From the NCBI GenBank assembly GCA_016788295.1, contig JAEUSY010000042.1, forward strand, positions 124,001-188,000: DNA of 64,000 nt, given 5' to 3'. The position numbers and the translations under genes are program-made. Of this stretch, positions 53,072-63,292 are shown one piece after another; within the stretch, counting starts at the first letter, position 1; each line of letters begins with the position of its first letter. This DNA is from Flavobacteriales bacterium (GTDB lineage: Bacteria > Bacteroidota > Bacteroidia > Flavobacteriales_F > PHOS-HE28). The notes under the pieces were generated by a model that searched no databases, was not told the DNA's origin, and saw only the letters and a list, made by a program, of their open reading frames with translations.

Positions 53072-54106
53072 TTACTTGGAGAGGTAGGGGATATAGCCTT
53101 CCATTTCACCGCGAACGGTGCGCGCCAGGAAACGTGCTTGCATGAAGGGGAGCAGGCCAATTGGCATTTTGCTACCAGTGAGCGGATGCTGGACCTGTTC
53201 TTGTTTGCGCTCTTGCCAAGCGACCACTACGGCCTTGCGCCCTTTTTCGGTAAGTGATACGGCGCCGCCCTCACGCGTGTCAAAGTCGTCGGCCTGCACT
53301 TGCCCTCGGTTGATCAGAGTGAGCGCCAGTCGATCCACCACTACTGAACGAAACTCCTCCTGGAGGTCCAAGGCCAGTGCAGCCCGGCCTGGGCGCACGG
53401 TGTGCAGGAACCCGAGTTGCGGGTCAAGGCCCACAGCTTCTAAGGCACTTCGGCAATCGTTCATCAGCATGGCATAGAGGAAGGATAGCAGTGCGTTGGT
53501 GCGGTCAAGCGGCGGGCGGCGGGTGCGGCCGTTGAGTGCAAAGGCTTCGCGGTATTGCGGCTTGATGATGAGCGGCAGCACCCCGAAGTAGTTCTTGGCA
53601 GCTTCACCCTCCAGGCCGCGCACGGTGTCCACGTCTTTGGCGTGTTTCAAATTGCTCAGCGTCTGGGCCAAGCTCAGGGCCACGGCTTCGAGGCGTTCGG
53701 CTTCCGCCGCATTGTCCGTTTCGCGTGCACCGCGCATGAGCACTGTTCGGCTGTTGCGCACCTTGCCTGCTATGATGGCCCGGGCAAATTCCAACACCAC
53801 GGCCGGGTCGTCCGCTGCTTTGTGCTGGGCCTTGCGCAGCAGGATGTTGCCACTTACGCCACCTTCCAGCCGCGCCTTGAAGCGCCCGTTGTGGTCCAAG
53901 AGTACCAAGCTCTTGCCTTCGTCGGCCAGCTTGTGTATCAAGGCAGGCGAGATCATCACGTTGCCGAATGTGACGAGACCTGCCAAGTGATGCAGTGGCA
54001 CTTGCAGCTTCTTTACGCGCTCCACGTCGATGCGTACGGTGGCATTCTCCAAATGCGCGTAGGCGTTCGGGGTCATGACGTAGAGGGTGTTCTCCAACTG
54101 GTGCAT
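53072..54106 (-). CDS. cas1: CRISPR-associated integrase Cas1 (type I-C)
   Basis: A 344-residue Cas1. Visible features are the N-terminal beta domain ([18 protein letters not shown]), the catalytic Glu region [13 protein letters not shown], the His/Asp region [20 protein letters not shown], and the C-terminal helical tail. It catalyses insertion of new spacers at the leader end. Its start overlaps the cas4 stop by one base. Length is normal for Cas1c. Confidence 0.97.
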   Translation of the reverse strand: MHQLENTLYVMTPNAYAHLENATVRIDVERVKKLQVPLHHLAGLVTFGNVMISPALIHKLADEGKSLVLLDHNGRFKARLEGGVSGNILLRKAQHKAADDPAVVLEFARAIIAGKVRNSRTVLMRGARETDNAAEAERLEAVALSLAQTLSNLKHAKDVDTVRGLEGEAAKNYFGVLPLIIKPQYREAFALNGRTRRPPLDRTNALLSFLYAMLMNDCRSALEAVGLDPQLGFLHTVRPGRAALALDLQEEFRSVVVDRLALTLINRGQVQADDFDTREGGAVSLTEKGRKAVVVAWQERKQEQVQHPLTGSKMPIGLLPFMQARFLARTVRGEMEGYIPYLSK

Positions 54107-54726
54107 CAGCTATCAGCGTCGTAGAGTTTGGATCGCAAGTAAGCCTGCGTGTGCTTGTCGTCCATCACATCGGGCTGGCAGATCCCCTTCAGGGAGCAGT
54201 TTTCGCAGCGCTCGTCGTTAACCGGGGGCGGTACTGTGCCTGCCGCAATGGCTGCACGCACGGCCTGGGTGGTCAACTGTACCAGCGTACGAAGCCCTTG
54301 GTCGATGTTCACCTCGCGCCGCCGCTTGCTGCTGGCGTGATAGATGGCACCGCGTGTTACAGGCTTGCCCAGCATCTCCTCCAAGCACATAGCCTGCGCC
54401 GCCAGTTGGATGTCGTCGTGCGTGTGCTTGCGTTTGGGACCGTGCTTGAACTCCACAGGGAACACGCTGCCATCCGGATGGAACTCCACTAGGTCGGCTT
54501 TGCCGATGAGGCCGATGCGGTCGCTCCATAAGGGAAGCGACCGCTCGGCACGAACACCTTTTCTCAACTCGTACCCCGGTTCATCCACCAGCGCATGCAC
54601 GGCGTTGCCACGCGCTGTATGCACGTTGTCCGCGAACACCTGCTCCACATGGATCAAGGCGCACTGCCGGGGGCAGTACATCCAGTGTTGCAGGGCGGAG
54701 ATGGGAATGGGGTCGAGGGCTTGCAT
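54106..54726 (-). CDS. cas4: CRISPR-associated exonuclease Cas4
   Basis: A 206-residue Cas4 with the Fe-S cysteines YCPRQC near the N-terminus and CENCSLKGIC near the C-terminus, and the nuclease core FPVEFKHG. It trims prespacers and helps choose the PAM during adaptation. It overlaps cas7 and cas1 by one base on each side. Confidence 0.96.
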   Translation of the reverse strand: MQALDPIPISALQHWMYCPRQCALIHVEQVFADNVHTARGNAVHALVDEPGYELRKGVRAERSLPLWSDRIGLIGKADLVEFHPDGSVFPVEFKHGPKRKHTHDDIQLAAQAMCLEEMLGKPVTRGAIYHASSKRRREVNIDQGLRTLVQLTTQAVRAAIAAGTVPPPVNDERCENCSLKGICQPDVMDDKHTQAYLRSKLYDADS

Positions 54727-55586
54727 CAGAAGCCGTCAATGACTTCCGGCTTCAGGCCCGGCAGGTCGGTCGTGGTGCTGCTTCCATCTGGGTTGACCTT
54801 GAGTGTGCCGTGGACTTTGGCCGATGAGTATTGCCCTGGCTTGCTGTTGTGTTTCCACCAATAGACCTTGAGCACTTCCATGCTACCTGCGGGTCTTGCG
54901 GCTGACTCATCGTTCTCGAAGAGCTTGGGAAAAATCTTCTTGATGGATTCAGCATCCTTATCGGAGAAACCCGTTCGCTCAGCAAGCTGGGGATTCATAC
55001 TGCCGAAGAAGGTATAAACGCCTCCGTCAACCCGGTGCTTCATGCCCATTGTATCGGAACCGCGCTTTTCACCGGTCCCTTCTCCACTCACACTTTTTGT
55101 GATCTGTGTGCTGCTCACCTCGATCGGCTCGACACTGAAAGCCGGTTGCACGGACACAGGTCCACGGATGCCAATGGATACACCGCCATCGCCCTCATCG
55201 CCTTCGGTTGCTTCACCCTTCTTGCCAGCCTTCTTCTTGCCCTTGAATGCGAGGAGTTGCCCGAACGCTCGCACATCGATCCACTTGGCGCAAGCCTGCT
55301 TGGCGATCTCGTCGGGCTTCTTCTTCATGTCCAGGTTCGCTTCGGCACGTTCGCGGAGGCTGCCTGCTTCATCGTTCCGCCTGTCATCGGACTGAACGAA
55401 TACAGCTTCGCCCTCGTCCATCAATCGGTTGCGGATTTTTCGCTTGATCGCGACGTCGCTGATCTCACCGTAGTTCCGGTAATCCGTTCTCGGTCGGTTG
55501 CCGTTCAGCGGATCCCCGTTCGGGTTTGCGTTCTTGACCTTCATCACAACGGCGAAGTCGATCTTGTTCTGCAATGGCGTGCTCAT
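54726..55586 (-). CDS. cas7c: Type I-C Cascade backbone protein Cas7c (Csd2)
   Basis: A 286-residue Cas7 family protein, with the typical start FAVVMKVKNANPNGDPLNGN and the Gly-rich RGPVSVQPAF region. Several copies polymerise along the crRNA in Cascade. The frame is open upstream, but ATG 55586 overlaps the cas8c stop (4 bp) and gives the family N-terminus. Confidence 0.96.
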   Translation of the reverse strand: MSTPLQNKIDFAVVMKVKNANPNGDPLNGNRPRTDYRNYGEISDVAIKRKIRNRLMDEGEAVFVQSDDRRNDEAGSLRERAEANLDMKKKPDEIAKQACAKWIDVRAFGQLLAFKGKKKAGKKGEATEGDEGDGGVSIGIRGPVSVQPAFSVEPIEVSSTQITKSVSGEGTGEKRGSDTMGMKHRVDGGVYTFFGSMNPQLAERTGFSDKDAESIKKIFPKLFENDESAARPAGSMEVLKVYWWKHNSKPGQYSSAKVHGTLKVNPDGSSTTTDLPGLKPEVIDGF

Positions 55587-57520
55587 AGGTTGGTGGTTTG
55601 TTCGGTGGGTTCTGTGAGTTCCTTTTCTTCTTCGGGTTTCCGCTTTTCCTTCGGTGGGTTCAGCTCCAGCCATTGGCAGTGGTAGCCTAGGAGGTACTCG
55701 CCACTGAGCCGACTGTCATCCGTGAAGCGATCACCTAGCTGTGCCGTAACCTCAGACACAAGGCGCTTCATGTTCCTGTGGAACCCCTCCCGATTATTCT
55801 TCAGCTTTCTTTGGTACGGGTCGAGGTCCTTGGTGATTTGCAACCAAGTACTATGCGGCCGCGTGGAGAAGCGGTGCATGTGCTTCTCCGCGCTAGTTGC
55901 CCGTCCGGTTTCCCCGCTCAAGTAGAGCGCGTTGTTCTCTATGTGCTCCGCGATCGCCAACAGGCGGCCATAGAGGTAGTCCCTTGTGTCCCGTTCCATG
56001 TCCAATGTCAGTTTGAAGTGTTCCGTTTCGTGTGTTCCTCTGTACAGTGCGCAAGCGATGCCTAAGCATTTGATCCATTCCCAATGCTCAAGCCCGACCC
56101 GGTTGCACACGCGGCGAATTGTGCAATCGACAAGGTCGCGTGGCACGGGCTGCCCATCGATGATGCAGGGTAACAATCGTTCAACCGTGGCCTTCTTCAG
56201 ATTGTCGTCGAGCCTCCGGCCATAAGCCGCCTCCGCAATGTCCCGTGGGGATGGAGCTCCGATGAATTTGACCGCGTGCGAGTAGTTCTGGTACCAGCTG
56301 AACGTCTTATGCCAGCGCTCTACGCGAGCAAGGAGTTCTGAACCGTGCATTTCGCGGTAGTAAGTGATCGCCATCCGGCCTGGCGTGGCTGAATCAACAC
56401 CCATCACTACCACGTCATCCACGTTACCGAGCGCCGCTAGGTAGCCCGCCATTCGTTTACTGAAGCGCTGGCCAATGACTTGCCCGGCGTCACCGTGATA
56501 CATCTGAGAGAGGGTTGCCTCAACTTCCTCTATCCCCAGCAACGCAAACGTGTTGTCCAATGGGTCTGGTACACTTGTGCCATTCACTGCCCAAGTCACA
56601 ACGACTTGGTCGCCATTCCGGAAAGACTGTCCTCGTTCCGCACTGATTAGCCATTGCAGTGCGCTATGTGCCTTCAGGGAAACGTCAACACCAATGCTGC
56701 ATGCCTGTTCAGCAGCAGTAAACCGACCCATGTACGTGAAACCATCCTTGTCGTCGCTGGAGATCAGCTTCGCATTGTCGCGTGCGTGTCTTTGGACTTT
56801 TGGGTGTAAGCGTGCAAGTGCGGCAGGCTGACCAGTAACCATGCAAATGCCGTCGATTTTCTGCTTCGAAGTGGAGTACGCCACCCAGGCATCTATAAGC
56901 GTTTGGTCTGTCCAAGTCGCCGACTGTGGCTCACCTGCTGTCTCAACGCGCCAGCGTATCAGGGCCCCTGGTTGGTCAATGCCACCAGATCGCTTGCTGG
57001 ATTCTGCTTTGGGTAACAAATACGCCATCACCCCTTGGTGTGCGCTAGCGGGAGGTTTCTCCGTCGCTAAGCGTGCGTCTGCCGACTGAATGAGTACACC
57101 GGCTTTAACAAGGTCCCGCCCAAGTGTGCCACGATTAAGGTAGCTCAGTATCGCTGCGGCTTTCGGATGTCGTGATGGTGAATTACACCAATCTTGCAAC
57201 TGGCTGAGAAAGGCTTTAGTGTGCGCAGAGTTATCTACGCCCATCATTTCCAGGTCTGTTGCACAGTACCGCACCTGGTCGCATAGGGCATGAGGTGCGA
57301 TACCAGAGGTTCTTCCGGTAGCGGACTTTTCGGTGGCAGGTATCAACGTCGGCACTTTGGCAACGACCTTGGCATCAAGCAATAATCCCTTGGCATCAAG
57401 GATTACTTCGACGTGAGCCTGTTGTACAACATGATATAGTGGTAGCAGAGGTTGGGATGTGCCCATCTGCGCACCAGCACAAGACTCGTAGGTCTTGAAT
57501 AGCTTCTCCATCCAGCTCAT
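55583..57520 (-). CDS. cas8c: Type I-C Cascade large subunit Cas8c (Csd1)
   Basis: A 645-residue large subunit of type I-C Cascade that recognises the PAM and supports target unwinding. Typical start MSWMEKLFKTYESCAGAQMG; the middle contains DGICMVTGQPAALARLHPKV, a Csd1 signature, and MGVDSATPGRMAITYYREM. Length is somewhat larger than the usual ~580-600 residues. It lies 1 bp after cas5c. Confidence 0.95.
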   Translation of the reverse strand: MSWMEKLFKTYESCAGAQMGTSQPLLPLYHVVQQAHVEVILDAKGLLLDAKVVAKVPTLIPATEKSATGRTSGIAPHALCDQVRYCATDLEMMGVDNSAHTKAFLSQLQDWCNSPSRHPKAAAILSYLNRGTLGRDLVKAGVLIQSADARLATEKPPASAHQGVMAYLLPKAESSKRSGGIDQPGALIRWRVETAGEPQSATWTDQTLIDAWVAYSTSKQKIDGICMVTGQPAALARLHPKVQRHARDNAKLISSDDKDGFTYMGRFTAAEQACSIGVDVSLKAHSALQWLISAERGQSFRNGDQVVVTWAVNGTSVPDPLDNTFALLGIEEVEATLSQMYHGDAGQVIGQRFSKRMAGYLAALGNVDDVVVMGVDSATPGRMAITYYREMHGSELLARVERWHKTFSWYQNYSHAVKFIGAPSPRDIAEAAYGRRLDDNLKKATVERLLPCIIDGQPVPRDLVDCTIRRVCNRVGLEHWEWIKCLGIACALYRGTHETEHFKLTLDMERDTRDYLYGRLLAIAEHIENNALYLSGETGRATSAEKHMHRFSTRPHSTWLQITKDLDPYQRKLKNNREGFHRNMKRLVSEVTAQLGDRFTDDSRLSGEYLLGYHCQWLELNPPKEKRKPEEEKELTEPTEQTTNL

Positions 57521-57521
57521 G

Positions 57522-58238
57522 TCACAGGTCCATTTCGTTAGCGGTCACTTCCACGCCAACCATGTTCTTGCCCATTTCAAAGTCTTTGGCGGTCATCGCC
57601 CTAACGAACTTGTTCACTTCGCACTCTTCAGGCCGTGGGAACTTGATGCGCCCATCGACCATTTGCGGCCTCCAAAAGCGCGTTCGCATTTCATTCTTAC
57701 CCGTCTCGTCCGGGTAATCGAAACCGTGGAAGGCCAGCCCGAAGTCGAGGTTGCTGTAGCCATCGTATTCGCTCGTGCCTTCGCCGAACGTGCAGGGTTC
57801 CACATAGCTCTGGCATTCACGGGTGCCGAGGAAGATGTCCTGCCGCCCGCCGCGCTCAACCATGCGCTTGGCTATGTTGAAGTGCTTGCCTTCGTTCTGG
57901 TCTTCCTTCAGCCTTTCCCGATAGGGGTTCCACTCGAAGTGCGCTCGCACCTGGTACTCCACATCCTTCAGGTAGGTGTAGAAGGAAAGGTCGTTTGTGC
58001 CGCCACCATACTTCATAGGCTTCATCCCCTTGGCTTCTGTGCGGATCCGTTTCATCACGCGCACCTCATCCACCACCCAGATAATGGTAGGCTTCCAGTA
58101 AATGGACTTCACCACGCCCTTCAAGGCTTCGTAGGTGGGAATGTGGTAGGAGCATTTCTCGCCACCCACGCGGGTGAGCGGATCGGTGAAGAGGGCATAG
58201 CGCCCCCAGACCTTGAATTCGATGCTGTTCCTCATCAT
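57522..58238 (-). CDS. cas5c: CRISPR processing endoribonuclease Cas5c (Cas5d)
   Basis: A 238-residue Cas5 that in type I-C takes the place of Cas6 and cuts the pre-crRNA at the repeat. The N-terminus EFKVWGRYALFTDPLTRVGG and the Gly-rich loop are typical. The start overlaps the cas3 stop by 4 bp. It should cleave in the repeat stem defined above, leaving a 5' tag ending in ATTGAAAC. Confidence 0.96.
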   Translation of the reverse strand: MMRNSIEFKVWGRYALFTDPLTRVGGEKCSYHIPTYEALKGVVKSIYWKPTIIWVVDEVRVMKRIRTEAKGMKPMKYGGGTNDLSFYTYLKDVEYQVRAHFEWNPYRERLKEDQNEGKHFNIAKRMVERGGRQDIFLGTRECQSYVEPCTFGEGTSEYDGYSNLDFGLAFHGFDYPDETGKNEMRTRFWRPQMVDGRIKFPRPEECEVNKFVRAMTAKDFEMGKNMVGVEVTANEMDL

Positions 58239-60730
58239 GCTATGATCGGTTCTTGTTGGTTCACGGGAAAGTCGCGGAGGCCCGCGTGTTCATCATAGTA
58301 CTGCTTGTTCACGTATAGGATGCCTGTGCCTTCCTGCACTTCAGTCACTGCATTCGCTTCCTGTAATTTCTTCAGCACGTGTGGGAACACGTTCACGGAG
58401 TATTGCTGCGCCCGACGCAGCAGGTCGAAAGCAAGCAAAGGGTCGTATGCGGCGCACAGGTCATTGATGATCTGTTGTCCATCCGCACTGAATGGGACAA
58501 CTACACCTTGGGCCGGGCTGTCGATAGGGCGAAAAGCTTTGGCGGCACTCATGAAGGATTGACGAAGGAGAAGGTCGGGCTTGGTCTTGCGGATCCGGGC
58601 ATGCTCTTCAAGAGCCTTGCCGTTGTGGGAGAGAACATCAAGCAGTGTGTCCGTCCGCTCGAATCGAGGCGGCTCCACGGGATAGCTCATAGTGTTTCGT
58701 CGGTCGAAGAAATAATACTTGAAGTAGCGCTTCATCGCCTCATCGCCAAGTGGGTTCTCGGCGAAGTCCATCGGTGCATCCTTGTACTCGCGCATGAAGC
58801 GATCAAAGTCTTGCTGGCCCACTTTGATCTCTTCCAACATGCCCACCTTTTCATCTTGTGGGTTCACGACGTACACTGGCCGCTTTCCGTGGCGTCCGTT
58901 CCGATTGCAGCGCCCCGCAGCTTGGCCAATGGAATCAAGCCCGGCTTCCGAACGGATCACGCTGCCGAAGTCCACATCTACACCGGCTTCTATAAGCTGT
59001 GTACTGATGCACAAGGAGGGCTGTTCGCTTTCGGGAGCCAGTCTGCCACGAATGGTGTTGAGCACGGCCTTTCGGTGCGCGGGGCACATGTGCGTGCTCA
59101 GGTGGAAGAGGCTTTTATTGGCGGAACCACCGCATTGCTCGAAGAGCGCCAACGCCATGGCCTTGGTGTTCACCACCACGAGGCACGATCCGTATTGTTC
59201 CATGCACTGCTGTGCGAACGCAGCCAATTCCGCTGTGCTCCAGCCGCCTTTCTTGCGCAGGTCGTGCAGTTCCACACGCTCCAGTTCGCGGAAGAGCTTC
59301 TTCACATCCGGCATCAACTCAGAGGCTGCGTTCATTCGGTTGTTAAAGGCCCCCAGCCTCAGCATGCCTTTCTCCTTATCGAGTTCGTGTAAGAGTGGCT
59401 GCGTGGCAGTACACAACAGCGCAGTGCTTCCGCAGTGTTCCACCACATAGTTCATGGCGTTGCAGAAGAGATGGAAGGTCTTGATGGGGAGTGTCTGCAC
59501 CTCATCGAAGATGATCACCGCCTTGGCCAACCGGTGCAAACGCCGTACATCTCTTGTACCTGCTCCGAACAGGGCTTCGAGCAGTTGTACCGTGGTGGTG
59601 AAGATCACTGGGGCATCCCAGTTCTCGGTTAGTACCTTGTTGCGCCAGGTCACCTTTTCCGGCGTCAGGTTCGAGTGATGCTCCAGTACCACGCTTCCCG
59701 GCGCTACACCGGGTGGCTCCAATATCCCTCGGGCAACTTGTGCGTTCTGGTCGATGATGGAGGTGTAGGGGATGACATAGATTATGCGCTCCATACAGTG
59801 CTTTTCCGCATGGTGCAATGCGAAGCGCAAGCTGGCGAGTGTCTTGCCGCCTCCGGTGGGTACGGTCAATGTATATGTGCCATGTTCACGCGCTGCCGCA
59901 TCGAGACAATGCTGCGAAATGTCCTTACGAAGCGTATCGATGGGCTTCGTAACCGGAAAGGCCGCGAGGTGCTTTTCCAGGCGATCGATCAGCTCCGGCC
60001 ATGGGGTGTGTTTGGCGGCCTTCTTCCGCCCCGGTTTCTCGAACTCTGCACTATTCGTTCGGTCAGCGTCGATCAAACAGCTGAACAGAAAGCGAAGCAG
60101 GAGCCCCCAATTGAAGAAGCGCTGATCATTGGCGACCTTCTTGATGGCCGTGAGCAATTCCTCTTTCAGCTTTGGGTCGTTGACCAAGGTATGCATGCGG
60201 TCCCGGATCTCTGAGTCGGCCTTGGCAAGTGCTTCGCTTAAGTGGGTGCGGTCGTCCGCTTTGGTCGTGCGGCGTTCAAAGACATTGGTGCCGTCAGGTG
60301 CTACACAATCGATGAGTCCGGAGTGGTGTGATGCAATGCAGAGAGCAAGGAATTGAGCGGCTAATCGTCCTTCGGGTCCTTGTTTGCCAAGCTCACGCCA
60401 TACATACTGTGCACCAGCGGTAGAGTGGTCGATCTTGCCTTTGAGCGCCTTATGGTCTACAGCCTCCATCTCGTCGTCCTCCTCGATCAGATCCGTGGCA
60501 GACCTGATATAGCGCTGGAATTCCTCGCTGTACTTGCCGAGGTCGTGAAGAAGGCCGATGAGTTCGGCAGATAAGGGAAGGTATAATCTACTTGCATTTT
60601 GTGCAGCTAATGCTGCCACTTGACTAAGATGCGTGGAAAGCAGCTGCGCTTCACCCCTTCGTTTATCGAAGTGTGCGATTGATATGAGGTCGGTTTTATC
60701 GTCGATCATCGAATCGTAAGTTCCGTCCAT
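58235..60730 (-). CDS. cas3: CRISPR-associated helicase-nuclease Cas3
   Basis: An 831-residue effector with an N-terminal HD nuclease (LLHDLGKYSEEFQRYI; ASHHSGL) and an SF2 helicase: Walker A TGGGKTLASL, DEVQ box VIIFDEVQTLP, CTATQP, STQLIEAGVDVDF and QAAGRCNRNG. It is recruited by Cascade to degrade target DNA. It is the first gene of the cas operon; the promoter should lie in 60731-60800. All key residues are present, so interference should be functional. Confidence 0.97.
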   Translation of the reverse strand: MDGTYDSMIDDKTDLISIAHFDKRRGEAQLLSTHLSQVAALAAQNASRLYLPLSAELIGLLHDLGKYSEEFQRYIRSATDLIEEDDEMEAVDHKALKGKIDHSTAGAQYVWRELGKQGPEGRLAAQFLALCIASHHSGLIDCVAPDGTNVFERRTTKADDRTHLSEALAKADSEIRDRMHTLVNDPKLKEELLTAIKKVANDQRFFNWGLLLRFLFSCLIDADRTNSAEFEKPGRKKAAKHTPWPELIDRLEKHLAAFPVTKPIDTLRKDISQHCLDAAAREHGTYTLTVPTGGGKTLASLRFALHHAEKHCMERIIYVIPYTSIIDQNAQVARGILEPPGVAPGSVVLEHHSNLTPEKVTWRNKVLTENWDAPVIFTTTVQLLEALFGAGTRDVRRLHRLAKAVIIFDEVQTLPIKTFHLFCNAMNYVVEHCGSTALLCTATQPLLHELDKEKGMLRLGAFNNRMNAASELMPDVKKLFRELERVELHDLRKKGGWSTAELAAFAQQCMEQYGSCLVVVNTKAMALALFEQCGGSANKSLFHLSTHMCPAHRKAVLNTIRGRLAPESEQPSLCISTQLIEAGVDVDFGSVIRSEAGLDSIGQAAGRCNRNGRHGKRPVYVVNPQDEKVGMLEEIKVGQQDFDRFMREYKDAPMDFAENPLGDEAMKRYFKYYFFDRRNTMSYPVEPPRFERTDTLLDVLSHNGKALEEHARIRKTKPDLLLRQSFMSAAKAFRPIDSPAQGVVVPFSADGQQIINDLCAAYDPLLAFDLLRRAQQYSVNVFPHVLKKLQEANAVTEVQEGTGILYVNKQYYDEHAGLRDFPVNQQEPIIA

Positions 60731-61448
60731 TCTCAGCTGAAAAGAGAGATTGTGGAAAACTGAGGCATTGTGTTAAGAAACCCGAGCAATTACACACTGG
60801 CTTTTGTGTGCGCTTTCCCCAAGCCTCAGCAGCCTCTCCCGCAGTGGCCCCTGCGCCTCATCCCCCCAACAGATAAGCGCCCAGAAGACCAACCGTACGT
60901 CGAACCACCTTTCGGCCGGTTCTTCCGGACCTGGTCCCGGGCGCTTACCAAGGTGAAGGTATGCGCTTGTGGCGATCGGGTTGCACGATGTGAAGCGTAT
61001 CCGCTACTTTTGGAACGCATGCCCGGTCGGGGATTCGAGGCGCGGCGACTTCGGTAACCGTTCGGCCTGTTCCTCCGCAGGGCATGTGCCATTTCCGCCC
61101 CCTGAACGGCCGCAAGGTCTCCCTAGCCTCCGCATGGTCTCACGCAGTGGACCCTGCGATAGCCCCCACACCGCTCACACGCCCCGCTCACTTCCGCGCA
61201 TGCGTGGCCAGCTTGCGCACCATCTCCTGGGTAAGGGCGGAGGCGGTGGGCCCATAGGCGTTCACCAGTATGCCCCAAGCCTAGGCAGCGTTTCACGCAG
61301 TGGCCCCCAAACCTCAGCAGGCTCTCACGCAGTGGACCCTGCGCCATCAGCGTAAGGCAGGGTCTCCTTCGGAAGCCCCTGCTTGGGTCTGGGAATAGCA
61401 TACGAACCATCATTGCATGCCTCCAAACAGGGTAAGCCGGGGTTCTTC
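60731..61448. repeat. Intergenic region with five 26-bp palindromes and a gene remnant
   Basis: Palindromes lie at 60829-60854, 61132-61157, 61285-61310, 61317-61342 and 61357-61382. Most are of the form GCAGGCTCTCACGCAG followed by TGGACCCTGC. On the minus strand 61188-61274 encodes the last 28 or so residues of a small protein (ILVNAYGPTASALTQEMVRK, LATHARK, stop), a remnant of the gene whose tail also lies at 63353. The cas3 promoter should be at the left end. No complete gene is seen. Confidence 0.65.
61127..61274. repeat. Left direct repeat flanking the HipA-like module
   Basis: About 148 bp that recur at 63293-63439 with roughly a dozen differences and one single-base gap. Each copy begins with a 26-bp palindrome and ends inside the gene-tail remnant. 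Together they flank the two-gene module at 61558-63268. Confidence 0.8.
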
Positions 61449-61583
61449 ATGGAATACACGATCACTAGTGAACGTCCGGTGATGAACCTGATCGAGGCAG
61501 CCAAAGCCTACTACTTTGGCCTTTTGAATGAATGGATGCGTGAGGTCAGTGATGTTCATGGAATCTCTCCCCCTGCGCCATAG
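61449..61583 (+). CDS. Possible 44-residue peptide upstream of the HipA-like gene
   Basis: An ATG-started frame (MEYTITSERPVMNLIEAAKA, then YYFGLLNEWMREVSDVHG) overlaps the start of the kinase gene in another frame. It looks helical in the middle. I cannot tell whether it is translated; its position suggests a possible leader or small partner. Confidence 0.25.
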   Translation: MEYTITSERPVMNLIEAAKAYYFGLLNEWMREVSDVHGISPPAP

Positions 61584-62379
61584 TGTAACCGAAGCCCAGG
61601 ATGCCTGGGACACCGGCATGCGCCCCATGCTGGTGGTGGGTGATGACCTGCGGGCATACGTGGCCAAGCATGGCGGGGGGCAACGGGTATGCTCCCGCTT
61701 GGTGAACGAACTATTGGCGCACCATTTTGCACGCATTTGGGGTCTTCCCGTGCTGGAGGCTGCACTTATGCACGTGGCCCCGGACCATGTGGGGCGCTTC
61801 GTGGCCAGCGGTCGGCAGCCAGCCTATTTCAAGACCACCTGCTGGGCCACGGTGTATCGCAAGGACTCCGTAGAGCTGAACCAGTTCCTGCGCACCACCA
61901 ATGCCCACGAACGGCGGCACTACGCCAACAAGCAGGACCTGCTGCGGATCGCCCTCTTCGACATTTGGCTGGCCAACGAGGATCGCACACAGAACAACCC
62001 GAACATCCTGGTCACAGCAGACCCCGAAGGTTCCACCTTCCGGGTGATGGACCACGAGGCCATCTTCGGGACCAATGTGCTGGAGAAACCCTTGCCATTA
62101 CTGACCATGGAGGACAGCCTGTTGGCCCACCCTGTCCTTCCTGCCTTGCTGGGTGCAAGCTTCAGCAGGGATGGCAACCTCGTAGCTCATGCGGCACAGG
62201 ATGCCTATCTTTGGGTGCACGATTGCGAACAGCGTACCGATGAGATCCTTTCCCGCCTACCGGCCGATTGGGGCATCGATGTAGCCAACTTGCGCCAGCG
62301 GCTGCAAGATCGGCTCTTCGATCCGCAGCGCATTTCCGAAGTACTGGACCATTTCCACGCCTTGTTGGCCCAATGCTGA
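61558..62379 (+). CDS. HipA-like kinase domain protein (HipA_2 family)
   Basis: A protein of about 273 residues resembling the stand-alone HipA-like kinases. Early features are RPMLVVGDDLRAYVAKHGGG with the ATP-loop Lys, VNELLAHHFARIWGLPVLEA, and a central segment PAYFKTTCW. The catalytic-loop region FDIWLANEDRTQNNPNILV is followed by VMDHEAIFG with the metal-binding Asp. No HipB-type HTH gene precedes it. The next gene encodes a DUF3037-like protein, the usual neighbour of this kinase type. Such pairs are thought to be toxin or defence modules, with the target unknown. The start is one of ATG 61528, 61552 or 61558. Confidence 0.8.
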   Translation: MESLPLRHSVTEAQDAWDTGMRPMLVVGDDLRAYVAKHGGGQRVCSRLVNELLAHHFARIWGLPVLEAALMHVAPDHVGRFVASGRQPAYFKTTCWATVYRKDSVELNQFLRTTNAHERRHYANKQDLLRIALFDIWLANEDRTQNNPNILVTADPEGSTFRVMDHEAIFGTNVLEKPLPLLTMEDSLLAHPVLPALLGASFSRDGNLVAHAAQDAYLWVHDCEQRTDEILSRLPADWGIDVANLRQRLQDRLFDPQRISEVLDHFHALLAQC

Positions 62380-62413
62380 ACCAATGCCTGCGCCGGGCTT
62401 CGGCGCTGAACTC

Positions 62414-63268
62414 ATGAGCAGCTTCTATTCCATCATCTACGCCGGGATCAATCCCGTGGCTGGCGACAAGCTCGCGGTGGGGCTTTTCATGCGCGGTGCC
62501 TTACGGCCTCACTTCGCGTGGAGCCGGAACAGGGTGGGCGTGGTGCGCGACCTGCTGGGGCGCGATGCCCACCGCATGCTGGTGATGAACCTGAAAGCGC
62601 TCGCGCGAGAGTGCACCGCTGATGCGCAGCTGAGCACTGGACTATTCAGCCAGATCGGGTCCGGGGAACTTGCCGGGCAATTGTTGCAGGAGCCCTACTT
62701 CGAGTACTTGAGCAAATACAGCCGCAACCTCCTCACCTTCGGCCCGGTCACACGCATTGATGTGGAGGCTGATGACGCTCGGTTCGCTGCGCTCTTCAAG
62801 CTGCTCGTGGATGATCAGGAGCTGGGTAGTTCACCTTCGCCCTCGGACATCGATGAGGTGCGCGAAGGGCTGCGTACCCGCACGGCGCAACGGTTGGCAT
62901 GGGAGGTAACCCTTACCCAGGCGCAGTTGCCGGGCCTGCTCATGCCCTCGGTCACCATCGGCTTCCATGGCCGCAACGACCTGGACGTCATCGGCGAGGT
63001 GGTGGACTTCATGCGTCCGAACTACCATTTGGAGAACCAGTTGTATGAACTGAACGATGTGCAACGCGCCATCAGCGAGCGCAAGCGCCTTGGCAAGGCT
63101 TATGTGGTGGGCGATGAGCCGCAGGCCAGCACGCATCCGAAGCAGCACGCCACGTGGAAGGCCTTTCGCGCACAAAGCCGATACACCGTGGTGCCAAGCC
63201 AAGAGGTGAAGGAGGTGGAGCAGTACATGGAAGAGCACAATGTGCGGCCGGTGGAATTGCACGTATAA
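62414..63268 (+). CDS. DUF3037-like partner of the HipA-like kinase
   Basis: A 284-residue soluble protein. The start FYSIIYAGINPVAGDKLAVG then LFM matches the YSIIRYVPDPVRGEFVNVGV pattern of DUF3037 proteins; the remainder is longer than usual (DUF3037 proteins are mostly 100-150 residues). It includes TFGPVTRIDVEADDARFAAL and LLVDDQELGSSPSPSD, and TVTIGFHGRNDL-like strands near residue 185. It lies 34 bp after the kinase gene in the same direction. A role as antitoxin, adaptor or sensor is inferred only from the pairing. Confidence 0.7.
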   Translation: MSSFYSIIYAGINPVAGDKLAVGLFMRGALRPHFAWSRNRVGVVRDLLGRDAHRMLVMNLKALARECTADAQLSTGLFSQIGSGELAGQLLQEPYFEYLSKYSRNLLTFGPVTRIDVEADDARFAALFKLLVDDQELGSSPSPSDIDEVREGLRTRTAQRLAWEVTLTQAQLPGLLMPSVTIGFHGRNDLDVIGEVVDFMRPNYHLENQLYELNDVQRAISERKRLGKAYVVGDEPQASTHPKQHATWKAFRAQSRYTVVPSQEVKEVEQYMEEHNVRPVELHV

Positions 63269-63292
63269 TGCCAAGCCTAGGCAGGGTCCGGA

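Noticed and set aside
60960-61070. A GATTCGAGGC segment that looked like a tRNA T-arm, with a shadow peptide ASNPRPG on the other strand.
   Set aside because: No matching acceptor stem or anticodon arm can be folded around it.
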